From Chiayiivirga flava (lineage in GTDB: Bacteria; Pseudomonadota; Gammaproteobacteria; Xanthomonadales; Xanthomonadaceae): DNA of 64,000 bases. Under the pieces are notes generated by a model. It made no database searches. It worked only from the letters and a program-made list of their open reading frames with translations, and had not been told where the DNA came from. Where the stretch lies: assembly GCF_014202825.1 (NCBI RefSeq), contig NZ_JACHHP010000005.1, positions 137,818 to 201,817 on the forward strand, given 5' to 3'. Below, in pieces: positions 9,474 through 19,413 of the stretch. Position 1 is the stretch's first letter. Each line of letters opens with the position of its first letter. The position numbers and the translations under genes are program-made.

Positions 9474-9613
9474 ACCGTCATTCCCGCGAATGCGGGGCTC
9501 TCAACAGCAAGCTGGTCATCCAGCGCCTCTTCCTTGCTTCACCCCCGTCGCCTTAATACGCCCGTATCACCGAGCAAAGGCACTGGATTCCCGCATTCGC
9601 GGGAATGACGGTT
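9474..9613. repeat. Inverted pair of GTCATTCCCGC hairpin repeats
   Basis: Copy A (about 9474-9502) contains CGTCATTCCCGCGAATGCGGG. Copy B (about 9581-9613) contains the reverse order, ending CGCGGGAATGACGG. Flanking ACCAACC/GGTTGGT also match in inverse orientation, so the repeat unit is about 30 bases. The pair encloses a spacer of about 80 bases and lies between the two genes of one ABC transporter, so a joint transcript would carry two stable hairpins. A third copy of the same hairpin lies at 22570-22597. Confidence 0.85.
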
Positions 9614-9652
9614 GGTGACATTGCGGCAACCAACAGACACGGACTCCGATCA

Positions 9653-12600
9653 ATGTTCCGACACATCCTCGCCTTCGAACTGCGCCAGCAATTCTCCAAT
9701 CCTGTCTTCTGGGTGGTCGCCACCGTCTTCGCCCTGCTCGCCTTCGGCGCATCCAGCTCCGACGCCGTGCAGATGGGCGGCGGTATCGGCAACACCATGC
9801 GCAATGCGCCCTACGTCATCGTGCAGCTGTTCGGCGGCATGACCTCGCCCGCGATGCTGCTGGTGGTGATCTTCATCGGCGCCAGCGCCCTGCGCGACTT
9901 CGACAACCGCACCGCCGAACTCTTCTTCACCACCCCGGTGAAGAAACGCGACTACCTCTTCGGCCGCTTCGGCGGCGGCTTCATCGCGATGGTGGCGGTG
10001 ATGTTCGCCGTGGCCATCGGCATGGCCGTCGGCCCGTTCATGCCGTGGGTGGACCAGGCGCGCATCGGCCCGATGAGCGCCGTGCCATACCTATGGGCGC
10101 TGTTCGTGCTGGTGCTGCCGAACCTGGTTTTCATCGGCTCGCTGCTGTTCTGCCTCGCCGTGGCCACGCGATCGATGCTGGTCACCTACATCGGCGTCAT
10201 CGCCTTCTTCGCGTTCAATGCCGTCACCGGCGTGCTCACGGCCGATCTCGACGCACGCTGGATCGGCGCCCTGCTCGATCCGTTCGGCGTGGAAGCCATC
10301 AACGTCGCCACGCGTTACTGGAGCACAGCCGAACGCAACACCATGCTGCCGCCGCTGGATGGCACGCTGCTCGCCAATCGCCTGCTCTGGCTCGGCGTCA
10401 GCGTGTTCTTCCTGTGGCTGGCGTACAAACTGTTCCGCACCGACCGCGAAGGCATCAGCCTGCGCCGCAAGCGCGGCGCCGCGGTGCTCGGCGGCACGGC
10501 GTCGGCCGGTTCGCACGGCGGCATCGTGCTGCCGACGGCGCGCCTGCAGACCGGCGCCGGCGCGCAGTGGCGCCAGTTCCTGCACCAGGCCTGGTTCGAC
10601 ATGAAAGGCGTGTTCACCAGCGTGCCGCTGCTGGTGATGCTGCTGCTCGGCCTCATGATCCTGATCATCAACCTGATCTTTGGCTCGCAGATGTACGGGA
10701 CGACGCTGTACCCGACCACGAGCACGATGAGCACGCTCATCCTCGGCAGCTACGCAATCTTCCTCGTCATCGTGGTCACCTTCTACGCCGGCGAGCTAGT
10801 TTGGCGCGAACGCAGCCAGCGCATCAGCGAAGTGACCGATGCCTTTCCGAACGCGGACTGGATTCCGCTCGCGGCGAAGCTCGTGGCGCTCGGCGGCGTG
10901 ATCGTCGCGTTCTGGTCCACCGGCATCCTCGTGGCCATCGTCAACCAGCTGGTGCGCGGCTATGCGCACATCGAGCCGGGCCTGTACTTCACGCGCCTGC
11001 TGATCGGCTGCGCGCCGTTCGTGCTGATGGGCGTGGTGGCGCTGTTCTTCCAGGTGGTGAGCAACAACAAGTTCATCGGCTACGCACTGATGCTGGTCTA
11101 CCTCGTGGTGAACGGCGTGATGGGCATGCTCGATTTCGAGGATTACCTGTACCGCCCGATGCAGGCGCCGGGCGTGCCGTATTCGGACATGAACGGCTAC
11201 GGTCATTTCCTTGTCAGCTGGGGCTGGTTCCGCCTGTACTGGACGGCGTTTGCCGGCGCGCTGTTCATCGCAGCGATGCTGTTCTGGGTGCGCGGCAACC
11301 GCTCGACGTGGAACGAGCGCGTGCGCGAAGCGCGGCGTCGCCTCACGGCGGGGCCGTCGATCGCGCTGGCCGCGTGCCTGCTGGTGTTTATCGGCGCCGG
11401 CGCGTGGATCTTTCACAACACGCACGTGCTCAACGAGTACCTGCCGGAAGACGAGCAGCTCGACCTGCAGGCTGAGTACGAAACCACGTACTCGAAGTTC
11501 AAGGACCTCAAGCAGCCGCGCATCACGGCCATGCGCACGAACGTGGACATCGATCCGGTGCAGCGCATCGCCACCATCCGCGGCCACTACACGCTCGTGA
11601 ACAAACACGCCGAGGCGATCCCCGAACTCGTGCTGCTGGTACCGGCCGGCATCGAGGAAAGCGGCCTCACCATCGACACCGCCCCGCACAAGGTGACGAC
11701 CAACGACACGCGCCTCAACACCATGGTGCTGACGCTGGACACGCCGCTCGCCCCCGGCGCCAGCATCGATTTCGATTTCGACATGACGCTGCAGCAGCCC
11801 GGCTTCCCGAACAACCGCGCGCAGACGCAGGTGGTGGAGAACGGCACCTTCTTCAACAGCTTCCAGTTCCCGCAGTTCGGCTACAGCGACGGCTACCAGA
11901 TCACCGACCGCAACGAACGCCGCAAGCGCGATCTCGGCGAGGTGCCACGCATGGCCAGCATCGACGACGAAGCCGCGCGCGCCAACACCTACATCAGCGA
12001 CGACGCCGACTGGATCGATTTCGACACCACGGTGTCGACCGCGGAAGACCAGATCGCCCTCGCACCGGGTTACCTGCAGCGCGAATGGGTGGAGAACGGC
12101 CGCCGCTACTTCCACTACACGATGGACGTGCCGATGCTGAACTTCGCGGCGTGGCTGTCGGCGCGCTGGGACGTGAAGAAGGGCGACTGGAACGGCATGC
12201 CGATCGAAATCTACTACCACCCCGCGCACCACTGGAACGTGGACCGCATGATCGAGGCCTCGAAGAAATCCTTCGACTACTTCAACGCCAACTTCACGCC
12301 CTACCAGCACAAACAGCTGCGCATCCTCGAATTCCCGGCGTACGCGAGCTTCGCGCAGGCCTTCGCGAACACGGTGCCGTACTCGGAAGCCATCGGCTTC
12401 GTCGCCGACCTGCGCGATCCGGAGGACATCGATTACGTGTTCTACGTCACCGCGCACGAAGTGGCGCACCAGTGGTGGGCGCACCGCGTCATCGGCGCCG
12501 ACGTGCAGGGCTCGACGATGCTCAGCGAATCGCTGGCGCAGTACTCGGCGCTGATGGTGATGGAGAAGGAATACGGCCCGCACCGCATGCGCAAGTTCCT

Positions 12601-13243
12601 CAAGTACGAACTCGACGGCTACCTGCGCGCGCGCGCCACCGAGCTGCGCGAGGAACTGCCGCTGGCGCTCGTCGAAAACCAGCAGTACATCCACTACCAG
12701 AAGGGTTCGCTGGTGTTCTACGCGCTGCGCGACGCCATCGGCGAGGACACGCTGAACGCCATCCTGAAGCGGTTCCTCGAGGAGAAGGGCTTCCAGCAAC
12801 CGCCGTACACGACCTCGCGCGAGCTGCTGGCGATGATCCGCGAAGGCACGGACCCGTCGTTCCATCCGCTGATCGAGGACCTGTTCGAGAAGATCGTCTT
12901 CTACGACAACCGCACCGTCACCGCGACGGCGAAGAAGCGCGACGACGGCAAATACACCGTCACGCTGAAACTGCATACGGCCAAGCTCGAAGCCGAAGGC
13001 AAGGGCGAGGAAACCGATGTGCCGCTCGACCAGGAGATCGACGTCGGCATCTTCGCGCGGCCGGTAGGCGGTTCGGAGTCTGACGAGACCGTGCTGCATT
13101 TCGCACGACACCGCTTCACCGGCAAGGAGACGACGCTCGAGCTGGTGGTGGACGGCGAGCCGTACGACGCGGGCGTGGATCCGTACAACAAGCTGATCGA
13201 CCGGGACTCCAACGACAACCGGATCAAGGTAACGGTGGAGTAG
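9653..13243 (+). CDS. ABC-2 permease fused to M1-type aminopeptidase domain
   Basis: A 1196-residue protein. The first 600 residues or so hold two blocks of hydrophobic helices (from RHILAFELRQQF, then near 320-560) typical of ABC-2 permeases. The C-terminal half is an M1 gluzincin peptidase-like domain with HEVAH at 935-939 and a glutamate at 959 (MLSES), which together would bind zinc. The third ligand follows the second histidine by 20 positions, one more than in classic M1 enzymes. It probably forms an exporter with the ATPase upstream, with a peptidase module outside the membrane. The ATG at 9653 is preferred because it begins the permease homology; the upstream in-frame start lies inside a palindromic repeat. 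Confidence 0.92.
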   Translation: MFRHILAFELRQQFSNPVFWVVATVFALLAFGASSSDAVQMGGGIGNTMRNAPYVIVQLFGGMTSPAMLLVVIFIGASALRDFDNRTAELFFTTPVKKRDYLFGRFGGGFIAMVAVMFAVAIGMAVGPFMPWVDQARIGPMSAVPYLWALFVLVLPNLVFIGSLLFCLAVATRSMLVTYIGVIAFFAFNAVTGVLTADLDARWIGALLDPFGVEAINVATRYWSTAERNTMLPPLDGTLLANRLLWLGVSVFFLWLAYKLFRTDREGISLRRKRGAAVLGGTASAGSHGGIVLPTARLQTGAGAQWRQFLHQAWFDMKGVFTSVPLLVMLLLGLMILIINLIFGSQMYGTTLYPTTSTMSTLILGSYAIFLVIVVTFYAGELVWRERSQRISEVTDAFPNADWIPLAAKLVALGGVIVAFWSTGILVAIVNQLVRGYAHIEPGLYFTRLLIGCAPFVLMGVVALFFQVVSNNKFIGYALMLVYLVVNGVMGMLDFEDYLYRPMQAPGVPYSDMNGYGHFLVSWGWFRLYWTAFAGALFIAAMLFWVRGNRSTWNERVREARRRLTAGPSIALAACLLVFIGAGAWIFHNTHVLNEYLPEDEQLDLQAEYETTYSKFKDLKQPRITAMRTNVDIDPVQRIATIRGHYTLVNKHAEAIPELVLLVPAGIEESGLTIDTAPHKVTTNDTRLNTMVLTLDTPLAPGASIDFDFDMTLQQPGFPNNRAQTQVVENGTFFNSFQFPQFGYSDGYQITDRNERRKRDLGEVPRMASIDDEAARANTYISDDADWIDFDTTVSTAEDQIALAPGYLQREWVENGRRYFHYTMDVPMLNFAAWLSARWDVKKGDWNGMPIEIYYHPAHHWNVDRMIEASKKSFDYFNANFTPYQHKQLRILEFPAYASFAQAFANTVPYSEAIGFVADLRDPEDIDYVFYVTAHEVAHQWWAHRVIGADVQGSTMLSESLAQYSALMVMEKEYGPHRMRKFLKYELDGYLRARATELREELPLALVENQQYIHYQKGSLVFYALRDAIGEDTLNAILKRFLEEKGFQQPPYTTSRELLAMIREGTDPSFHPLIEDLFEKIVFYDNRTVTATAKKRDDGKYTVTLKLHTAKLEAEGKGEETDVPLDQEIDVGIFARPVGGSESDETVLHFARHRFTGKETTLELVVDGEPYDAGVDPYNKLIDRDSNDNRIKVTVE

Positions 13244-13282
13244 GAGCAGGTGTCGGCGCTGGGCAACCCTCCGGCGCGAGTT

Positions 13283-13445
13283 CCTTCTCCCAGCGGGAGA
13301 TGGTGCCGAAGGCGGATGAGGGAAGGACGTTCCGGTGTGTTCGGAGAGTCGCTCAGGCCGAACCGCAGTCAGCCGTGTTCATGGCGTGTGCGACGCTCGT
13401 CCCTCATCCGCCCTGCCGGGCACCTTCTCCCCGCGGGAGAAGGAG
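13283..13445. repeat. GGGAGAAGG-type repeat, inverted pair (locus 1)
   Basis: Two inverted copies of a roughly 45-base repeat: the left arm (13283-13320) reads CCTTCTCC, then GCGGGAGA, then GGCGGATGAGGG. The right arm (13401-13445) reads CCCTCATCCGCCCTGCC, then CACCTTCTCC, then GCGGGAGAAGG. The spacer is about 80 bases. The same unit occurs at five other places in this window. The locus fills most of the 289-base gap between the ABC permease and the amidohydrolase gene. Confidence 0.85.
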
Positions 13446-13532
13446 GAGCAAACGCCTTGCCGCTCGGGCTTGCGCCGCGCAGCGCGCGGGCCCGGATGGT
13501 AGGCTGGCACCTGCCTTCCGCCGGATCCCGCG

Positions 13533-14834
13533 ATGCTCCGTTCCCGCCTTCTCGTCCTCGCCTTGCTGGCCGTCTGCGGCACTGCCACTGCGCAGGCGCC
13601 GGCGCCGGCCGATCCGGTGCGTATCGCGATCACCGCCGCCCGCCTGGTCGACCCGGTCGCAGGCAAGGTCGTCGACGATCCGCTGGTACTGATCGAAGGC
13701 GAACGCATCACCGGCGTGGAGCGCGGCGACTCGATTCCGGCCGGCTACGAACACATCGATCTCGGCAGCGCCACGCTGCTGCCGGGCCTGATCGACTGCC
13801 ACGTGCACCTGACGTACGAATCGGGCGACTACTACGTCAAGGCGCTGCGCGAGAGCTTCGTCGACGAAGCCATCATGGCGCCGACGCACGCCCAGCGTAC
13901 CCTGCAGGCGGGCTTCACCACCGTGCGCAACGTCGGCGCCGGCAATTTCGTCGACATCGCGCTCAAGCGCGCCATCGACGCGGGCAGGATCGACGGCCCG
14001 CGCATCCTCGCAGCCGGCCACGGCATCGGCGCCACCGGCGGCCATGCCGACAACGGCGGCATGTCGCCGTGGCTGCAGTTCGAAGGCTTCAACGGCGTCG
14101 CCGACGGCGAGCTCGAGATCCGCAAGAAGGTGCGCGAGCAGGTCAAGCACGGCGCCGGCGTGATCAAGCTCATCGCCACCGCCGGCGTGCTGAGCGAGGA
14201 GGATTCGGCCGGCGCGCCGCAGTACACGCAGGAAGAAATGGACGCGGCCGTGGACGAGGCGCGACGCTGGGAGCGCCGCGTCGCCGCGCATGCACACGGC
14301 ACCGAAGGCATCAAGATGGCGATCCGCGCCGGCGTCGCGTCGATCGATCACGGCAGCTTCCTCGACGACGAGGCCATCGCGATGATGAAGGAACGCGGCA
14401 CCGTCCTCGTGGCCGACATCTACAATGACGACTACATCCTGGCCGAGTTCGGTCGCTTGAACTATCCGCAGAAGATCATCGACAAGGAACGCTACGTCGG
14501 CCGCACCCAGCGCGAGAGCTTCCGCAAGGCCGTGCGCGCCGGCGTGAAGATCGCGTTCGGCACCGATGCCGGTGTGTTTCCGCACGGCTGGAACGGCCGC
14601 CAGTTCGCCAAGATGGTGGAATGGGGCGCAACGCCGATGCAGGCGATCCAGACCGCGACGGTGAACGCGGCGGACCTGCTCGGCTGGTCGGACGACGTGG
14701 GCGCGCTGGCGCCCGGACGCTACGCCGACCTGATCGCGGTGGACGGCGATCCGCTCGCCGACGTGCGCGAGCTCGAGAGCGTGGATTTCGTGATGAAGGG
14801 CGGCCGTGTCGTCAAGCCACACGCTGCCGACTGA
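13533..14834 (+). CDS. Secreted metal-dependent amidohydrolase
   Basis: A 433-residue amidohydrolase-superfamily enzyme of the imidazolonepropionase/Xaa-Pro dipeptidase-like group, with an N-terminal signal peptide (1-20, cleavage at TATAQA), so probably periplasmic. Metal ligands are complete: His90 and His92 (DCHVHL), Lys212 (VIKLIATAG, the carboxylated lysine), His253/His255 (AHAHG), His273 (IDHGS) and Asp345 (GTDAGV). It should hydrolyse an amide, peptide or cyclic amide; the substrate is not defined. The ATG at 13533 starts the signal peptide. Its last 29 bases overlap the next gene, a histidine kinase, which suggests translational coupling. Confidence 0.92.
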   Translation: MLRSRLLVLALLAVCGTATAQAPAPADPVRIAITAARLVDPVAGKVVDDPLVLIEGERITGVERGDSIPAGYEHIDLGSATLLPGLIDCHVHLTYESGDYYVKALRESFVDEAIMAPTHAQRTLQAGFTTVRNVGAGNFVDIALKRAIDAGRIDGPRILAAGHGIGATGGHADNGGMSPWLQFEGFNGVADGELEIRKKVREQVKHGAGVIKLIATAGVLSEEDSAGAPQYTQEEMDAAVDEARRWERRVAAHAHGTEGIKMAIRAGVASIDHGSFLDDEAIAMMKERGTVLVADIYNDDYILAEFGRLNYPQKIIDKERYVGRTQRESFRKAVRAGVKIAFGTDAGVFPHGWNGRQFAKMVEWGATPMQAIQTATVNAADLLGWSDDVGALAPGRYADLIAVDGDPLADVRELESVDFVMKGGRVVKPHAAD

Positions 14835-15927
14835 CGCGACGATCAAGCCGCGGCGCTTTTCCCCGGCCCAGCTCTGGGGCGGGCTGTTCGGGCTCGCCAC
14901 CGCGGTCGGTCTGCTGCTGTTCGTCGACCGATACCTCGGACGCCTGACGTCGAACCGTCCGGGCGACTGGGCGCGCATCCTCATCGAGGAGCTCTCCGGC
15001 GCCTACGTGGCGGCGCTGCTGGTGCCGGTGATGGTCTACGCCACGCGCCGCTGGGCGCCGTTCGGCGCGCGCTGGCTCGTGCATCTGCCGCTGCACGGAC
15101 TGGTGGCGGTCTGTGTCGGGCTGGTGCACACCACGGCCACGTCGCTGCTGCGCATGGCGCTGATCACCCTGCCCGGACTCGGCGGCATCAGCGACTATTC
15201 GCCGACGGTGAACAAGTACCTGCTGTCGTTGCCGACCGCGCTGATCATCTACGCCGTGGTGGTGGCGCTGACGCTGGTGGTCGACCGCTACCGCGGCGCG
15301 CGCAACAAGGAACTGGAAGCCGTGGAACTGCGCGCCCAGCTGACGCAGGCGCAACTGGAAGCGCTGCGCCGCCAGCTCGAGCCGCATTTCCTGTTCAACA
15401 CCCTCAACGCGGTGTCGGAACTGGTGTTCGTGAAACCGAAGGCGGCCGAGGAAATGATCGTGCGGCTGTCGGCCCTGCTCAAGCACGCGTTCGCGCCGGA
15501 CCAGAGCCACGAAACCACGCTCGCCGACGAACTGCGCGTGCTGGACCTGTACCTCGACATCATGCGACTGCGTTTTGCCGAACGCCTGTTCGTGCAGGTG
15601 GACGCGCCGCCGGAACTGAGCCAGGCGCGCGTGCCGCGGTTCCTGCTGCAGCCGCTGGTGGAAAACGCGTTGCGCTGCAGTGCCGACCCGTCGCAGTCGC
15701 TAGTGGCGGTGCGCATCACCATCCGGCGCGAAGGCGACACCCTGGCGATCCGGGTGCGCGACCGTGGCCCGGGAGGCTGCGAATCGGCACGCGGACTGGG
15801 CCTTGCGAACAGCGCCGAGCGGATCGCGCAGCTCTACGGCGCAGGCTACGGCATCAGCAGCGCCGACGCGGCGGAGAACGGCGCGGAGGTGGTCGCGCGC
15901 GTGCCGCTGCGCTTCATGCGGGGCTGA
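14806..15927 (+). CDS. LytS/YehU-type sensor histidine kinase
   Basis: A 373-residue membrane kinase. Four hydrophobic segments (about 25-41, 62-80, 95-115 and 140-160) lead to a short coiled coil and the His_kinase domain, with the phospho-accepting H194 in LEPHFLFNTLN. The ATPase domain has an N-box PLVENALR (N287), a D-box-like VRDRGPGG and a G-box GLGLANSAERI. The usual His after the N-box is Cys here. The start is a GTG at 14806, inside the amidohydrolase gene. No LytTR response regulator follows, although this family normally has one next to it. Its last codons form the first unit of a 38-bp tandem repeat. Confidence 0.88.
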   Translation: MSSSHTLPTDATIKPRRFSPAQLWGGLFGLATAVGLLLFVDRYLGRLTSNRPGDWARILIEELSGAYVAALLVPVMVYATRRWAPFGARWLVHLPLHGLVAVCVGLVHTTATSLLRMALITLPGLGGISDYSPTVNKYLLSLPTALIIYAVVVALTLVVDRYRGARNKELEAVELRAQLTQAQLEALRRQLEPHFLFNTLNAVSELVFVKPKAAEEMIVRLSALLKHAFAPDQSHETTLADELRVLDLYLDIMRLRFAERLFVQVDAPPELSQARVPRFLLQPLVENALRCSADPSQSLVAVRITIRREGDTLAIRVRDRGPGGCESARGLGLANSAERIAQLYGAGYGISSADAAENGAEVVARVPLRFMRG

Positions 15928-16012
15928 ACGCCGGTCGCGAGGCGAGGCGCTTCATGCGGGCTGACGGCCCGGTCGCGAGGCGGGGCGCTTCATGCGGGCT
16001 GACAGCCCGGTC
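15910..16012. repeat. 38-bp tandem repeat starting in the kinase 3' end
   Basis: Units begin with CGCTTCATGCG at 15910, 15948 and 15986, a spacing of exactly 38 bases. The third copy is cut short at about 16012. Unit 1 covers the final codons and stop of the histidine kinase gene; the later units repeat this end with small changes. It is followed at once by a single GGGAGAAGG-type repeat. Confidence 0.9.
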
Positions 16013-16018
16013 AAAAGC

Positions 16019-16068
16019 CTCCCCTCTCCCGCGCAGCGGGGGAGGGTGCCGGCAGGCGGGAGGGGGCC
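16019..16068. repeat. GGGAGAAGG-type repeat, single copy (locus 2)
   Basis: One diverged copy: CCCCTCTCCCGC, GCAG, CGGGGGAGGGTGCCGGCAGG, then CGGGAGGGGGC. It folds into a hairpin around CTCCC/GGGAG. It lies directly after the 38-bp tandem repeat and before the stop of the convergent DUF2884-type gene. Confidence 0.7.
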
Positions 16069-16175
16069 CGCCCCTCGCACGCCTGCCACGCGCTTGCGTG
16101 TGCCCACATCACCGAACCCGCGCCACGCCGCTCCTCCTGCGTCGATCGAACCGGGCCCGCCTACGCCCACGCAAC

Positions 16176-16934
16176 CTACTCGTCCTCCAGCCGCACCAGA
16201 TCCAGCCGACTGCCGTCGGCCAGGCGCAGCTCCAGCGCCGATTCGATTTCGTCGAGCGCCTGCACGCGCGGACACAGCCGATCCGCGCGGCGTTCGATGT
16301 CGCCCGCGCGCTTTTCCACGCGCGTCTCGACCTCGCGTTCCAGCGACGCGGCCCGCGCCTCGACCTGCGCCAGCGTGTCCTCGTCGCCGGACAGCGCCGC
16401 CGTCACCGCCACGGCAGCGATGTCGCCGACGATCATCGGCACCAGCTCCGCGGTGACCTCCGCGATCGCGGCGTCGAACTGTGCGTCTCGCCAGTCGGCG
16501 GTGTCGACGCTGGCGTCGATGCGCTCTACGAGCGCATCGCCCAGCGCATCGATGCGTGCGAGCCGCGTCGCATCGGCGTTGTTGCCGGCGAACGCCGTCG
16601 CCACCTGCACCACGGCGTCGATCGCGATGCCCACGGCCTGCACCGCGATCGCCTTCACTTCCGGCACCATCGCGCGGATGTCGCGCTCGTAGGTGGAGAT
16701 GCGGGCTGCGTCCGCGGCGGTGAGATCCTGCGCCACGCCGTCGACGGCAAGCGTGCCCGCGCGCATCACCACGCGCTGCGGCGAACCGGTCTCGCGCGTG
16801 AAGGTGAGCGCGTCCTCGCCGATCCGAAGGTCGTAGTCGCTGTCGACATCGCAGCCGGTGAAGCCGCGCGCGTTCGCGCTGCCGGCGCACAGCGCGGCGA
16901 TGGCAACGGCACAGGAAAGCAGCGTGTGTTTCAT
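16176..16934 (-). CDS. DUF2884 (YggN-like) secreted protein
   Basis: A 252-residue protein with a signal peptide (1-22, LLSCAVAIAALCAGSANA). The mature part resembles the YggN/DUF2884 family: an early Cys (GCDVDSDYDLRIG), a region with the pattern of 'treat as default, no residue' strands, then a long, acidic helical part with a late Cys (RLCPRVQALDEIE). The function of the family is not known. The ATG at 16934 starts the signal peptide and has a GAGGACTTCC-type weak ribosome site. It is transcribed away from the metallopeptidase-like gene at 17098; the 163 bases between them should hold both promoters. Confidence 0.75.
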   Translation of the reverse strand: MKHTLLSCAVAIAALCAGSANARGFTGCDVDSDYDLRIGEDALTFTRETGSPQRVVMRAGTLAVDGVAQDLTAADAARISTYERDIRAMVPEVKAIAVQAVGIAIDAVVQVATAFAGNNADATRLARIDALGDALVERIDASVDTADWRDAQFDAAIAEVTAELVPMIVGDIAAVAVTAALSGDEDTLAQVEARAASLEREVETRVEKRAGDIERRADRLCPRVQALDEIESALELRLADGSRLDLVRLEDE

Positions 16935-18528
16935 GGAAGTCCTCGGAGGGTGGCGCGGGGCCGGGCAACGGGTCTGGAGGCGAAGCATGCCGACAGGGTT
17001 GGAACGGCGGACCTGTCGAGCGACGGTGTGACGTTCGGCATGGTTTCGGCACCTGCGGGCCGCTATGGTTGCCGGTCCAACCCTGAACGGAGCCGCCATG
17101 CGCCCTGTCCTCCAGCGATGCCTGATCGCGGCGTTCGCGTCGGTTGCCGGCATTTCGGCGGCCCCTGCCGCCAGCCTCAACCACCTCGCGCGTGACATCG
17201 CCGAACTCGACCCGCAGCTGTCCACGCTCTGGCCCGGCTACTGGCCGCCGGGCCAGCCCTTCGTGCTGTATCGCAACGGCCGATGCGTGATGCGCAGCAG
17301 CGTGGCACCGGCCGCGGACTTCGCCGCCGTGGATACTGCACCGGACCTGTACGCAGGCCGCTGCGGCGATGCGCGGTTCCGCGGACCGATGGTGCTGGGC
17401 GAGGCCATCGCCGGCGTCGAGGCGCCCGCGGTGCAAATCTCCGGTCGCCGCGCGGACCTGGATCGGACGGCCACCTTTCTGCTGCACGAGGCCTTCCATG
17501 ATTTCCAGTCCGACGCCTTCAAGGACGCCGATCGCATCTCGACCGACTTCGGCTTCCCGCTCGACGAAGACCTGGTCCGCATGAAACTGCGCGAGAGCAG
17601 CTTCCTGCTCAGCGCCGCCGACACCGACGACCGTGCACGCCAGATCGCGCTGGTGCGTGCTGCCATCGCCACGCGCAAGGCGCGGCTGGCACGCATGCCG
17701 GCGGCGGCGGAGACCATCGAAGACCAGTACCTGCGGTACGAGGGCACGGCCGAATACGTGAGCATGCGCACGCGTGCGATCGTGCGCGGCAGCGAAGAAC
17801 CTGCGAAGTACCTGCAGGACCGTCTCAAGACGCTCAGCCGCAACATGGGCCGCACCTGGGAATACATGCTGCGCTGGCAGGGCTACGTCACCGGCGCTGC
17901 GGCCGGCCTGCTGCTCGACCGCTGGGAGGTGGACTGGAAGCCGCATGTCGCCGCCGGCATGCCGCTGTACGCGATTCTCGAAACGGCGTCCGGCTACAGC
18001 GACGCCGAGGCAGCCGCGCTGCTGGAGGCTTCGGCGCGCGCCGATGTGGGCGGCGTGCACGCCACCGCACGGCAGCTCGTGCGCGGCGACATCGCGGCCG
18101 GCAAGGCACTGGCGCGGTTCGAGCGCGCCAGCGACTTCACCCTGAGCGTGCGCACCGACACCGAAGGCAGCGCCACCTTCGATACCACCGAGATGCACAC
18201 CATCGCCGACGGCGTGCTGGTGATGACACCGTCGCCGTTCAACTCGGCCATCGACGGCGTGTACGAGCTCAGCGTGCGGGCGCGCCCGATCCGCATGTGG
18301 AATGCGCCGGACGAAGCGCCGCTGGGCGAAGCGGCACCCGCCGACCACGGCCTACTGCGCTACGACATCGCTTTGCCGAAGGCGCCCGCCATCGAAGGCT
18401 GCGATGCGCCAGCGACGCGCTGCGGCGCCGGCACCCGGATCCGCGCGCGCGGCATCGACCTGACACTGTTCGCCGACCATGTCCTCGAACACGGCGAGAA
18501 CATGCTCGTGGTGCGGCCGGTGGAGACC

Positions 18529-19074
<546 letters not shown>

Positions 19075-19235
19075 GGCGGGCTCGCGGGTGCGTTGCTGGC
19101 GGAAGGAGCAGACGGACCGCGCGCGTTCGGCGCCGCGTGACTGCGTTGCCGAGTGTCGTCGCTGGCAGCGATGTGCACAACCTGCGCAGCGGCGTGCTTC
19201 GACTCTGCGTCGCACGCGCCGGCGTCGCTTCGCTC

Positions 19236-19367
19236 GCCCCCTTCCGCCCTTCGGGCACCTTCCCCCGCTGCGCGGGAGAAGGAATGCGGTGTCCGGCCCC
19301 GAAAGCTGCGCTGTTCCTTCTCCCGCTTGCGGGGGAAGGTGCCCGAAGGGCGGAAGGGGGTCGCTCC
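19236..19367. repeat. GGGAGAAGG-type repeat, inverted pair (locus 3)
   Basis: Left arm 19236-19282: CCCCCTTCCGCCCTTCGGGC, then ACCTTCCCCCGC, then GCGGGAGAAGGAA. Right arm 19313-19367: TTCCTTCTCCCGC, then GCGGGGGAAGGTGCCC, then GAAGGGCGGAAGGGGG. The spacer is only about 30 bases, shorter than at the other paired loci. The arms are nearly perfect reverse complements over 45 bases, so a transcript would form a very long hairpin. This fills most of the 19075-19413 gap between the phosphoribosyltransferase and allA; I see no gene in that gap. Confidence 0.85.
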
Positions 19368-19413
19368 TGCACCCGAACCGCGTCGGACGCCCAGCTCCGC
19401 CCGCTCCGCGCCG

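Noticed and set aside
10796-13111. Long minus-strand open frame antisense to the ABC permease/peptidase gene
   Set aside because: No homology; the plus-strand frame has intact catalytic motifs.
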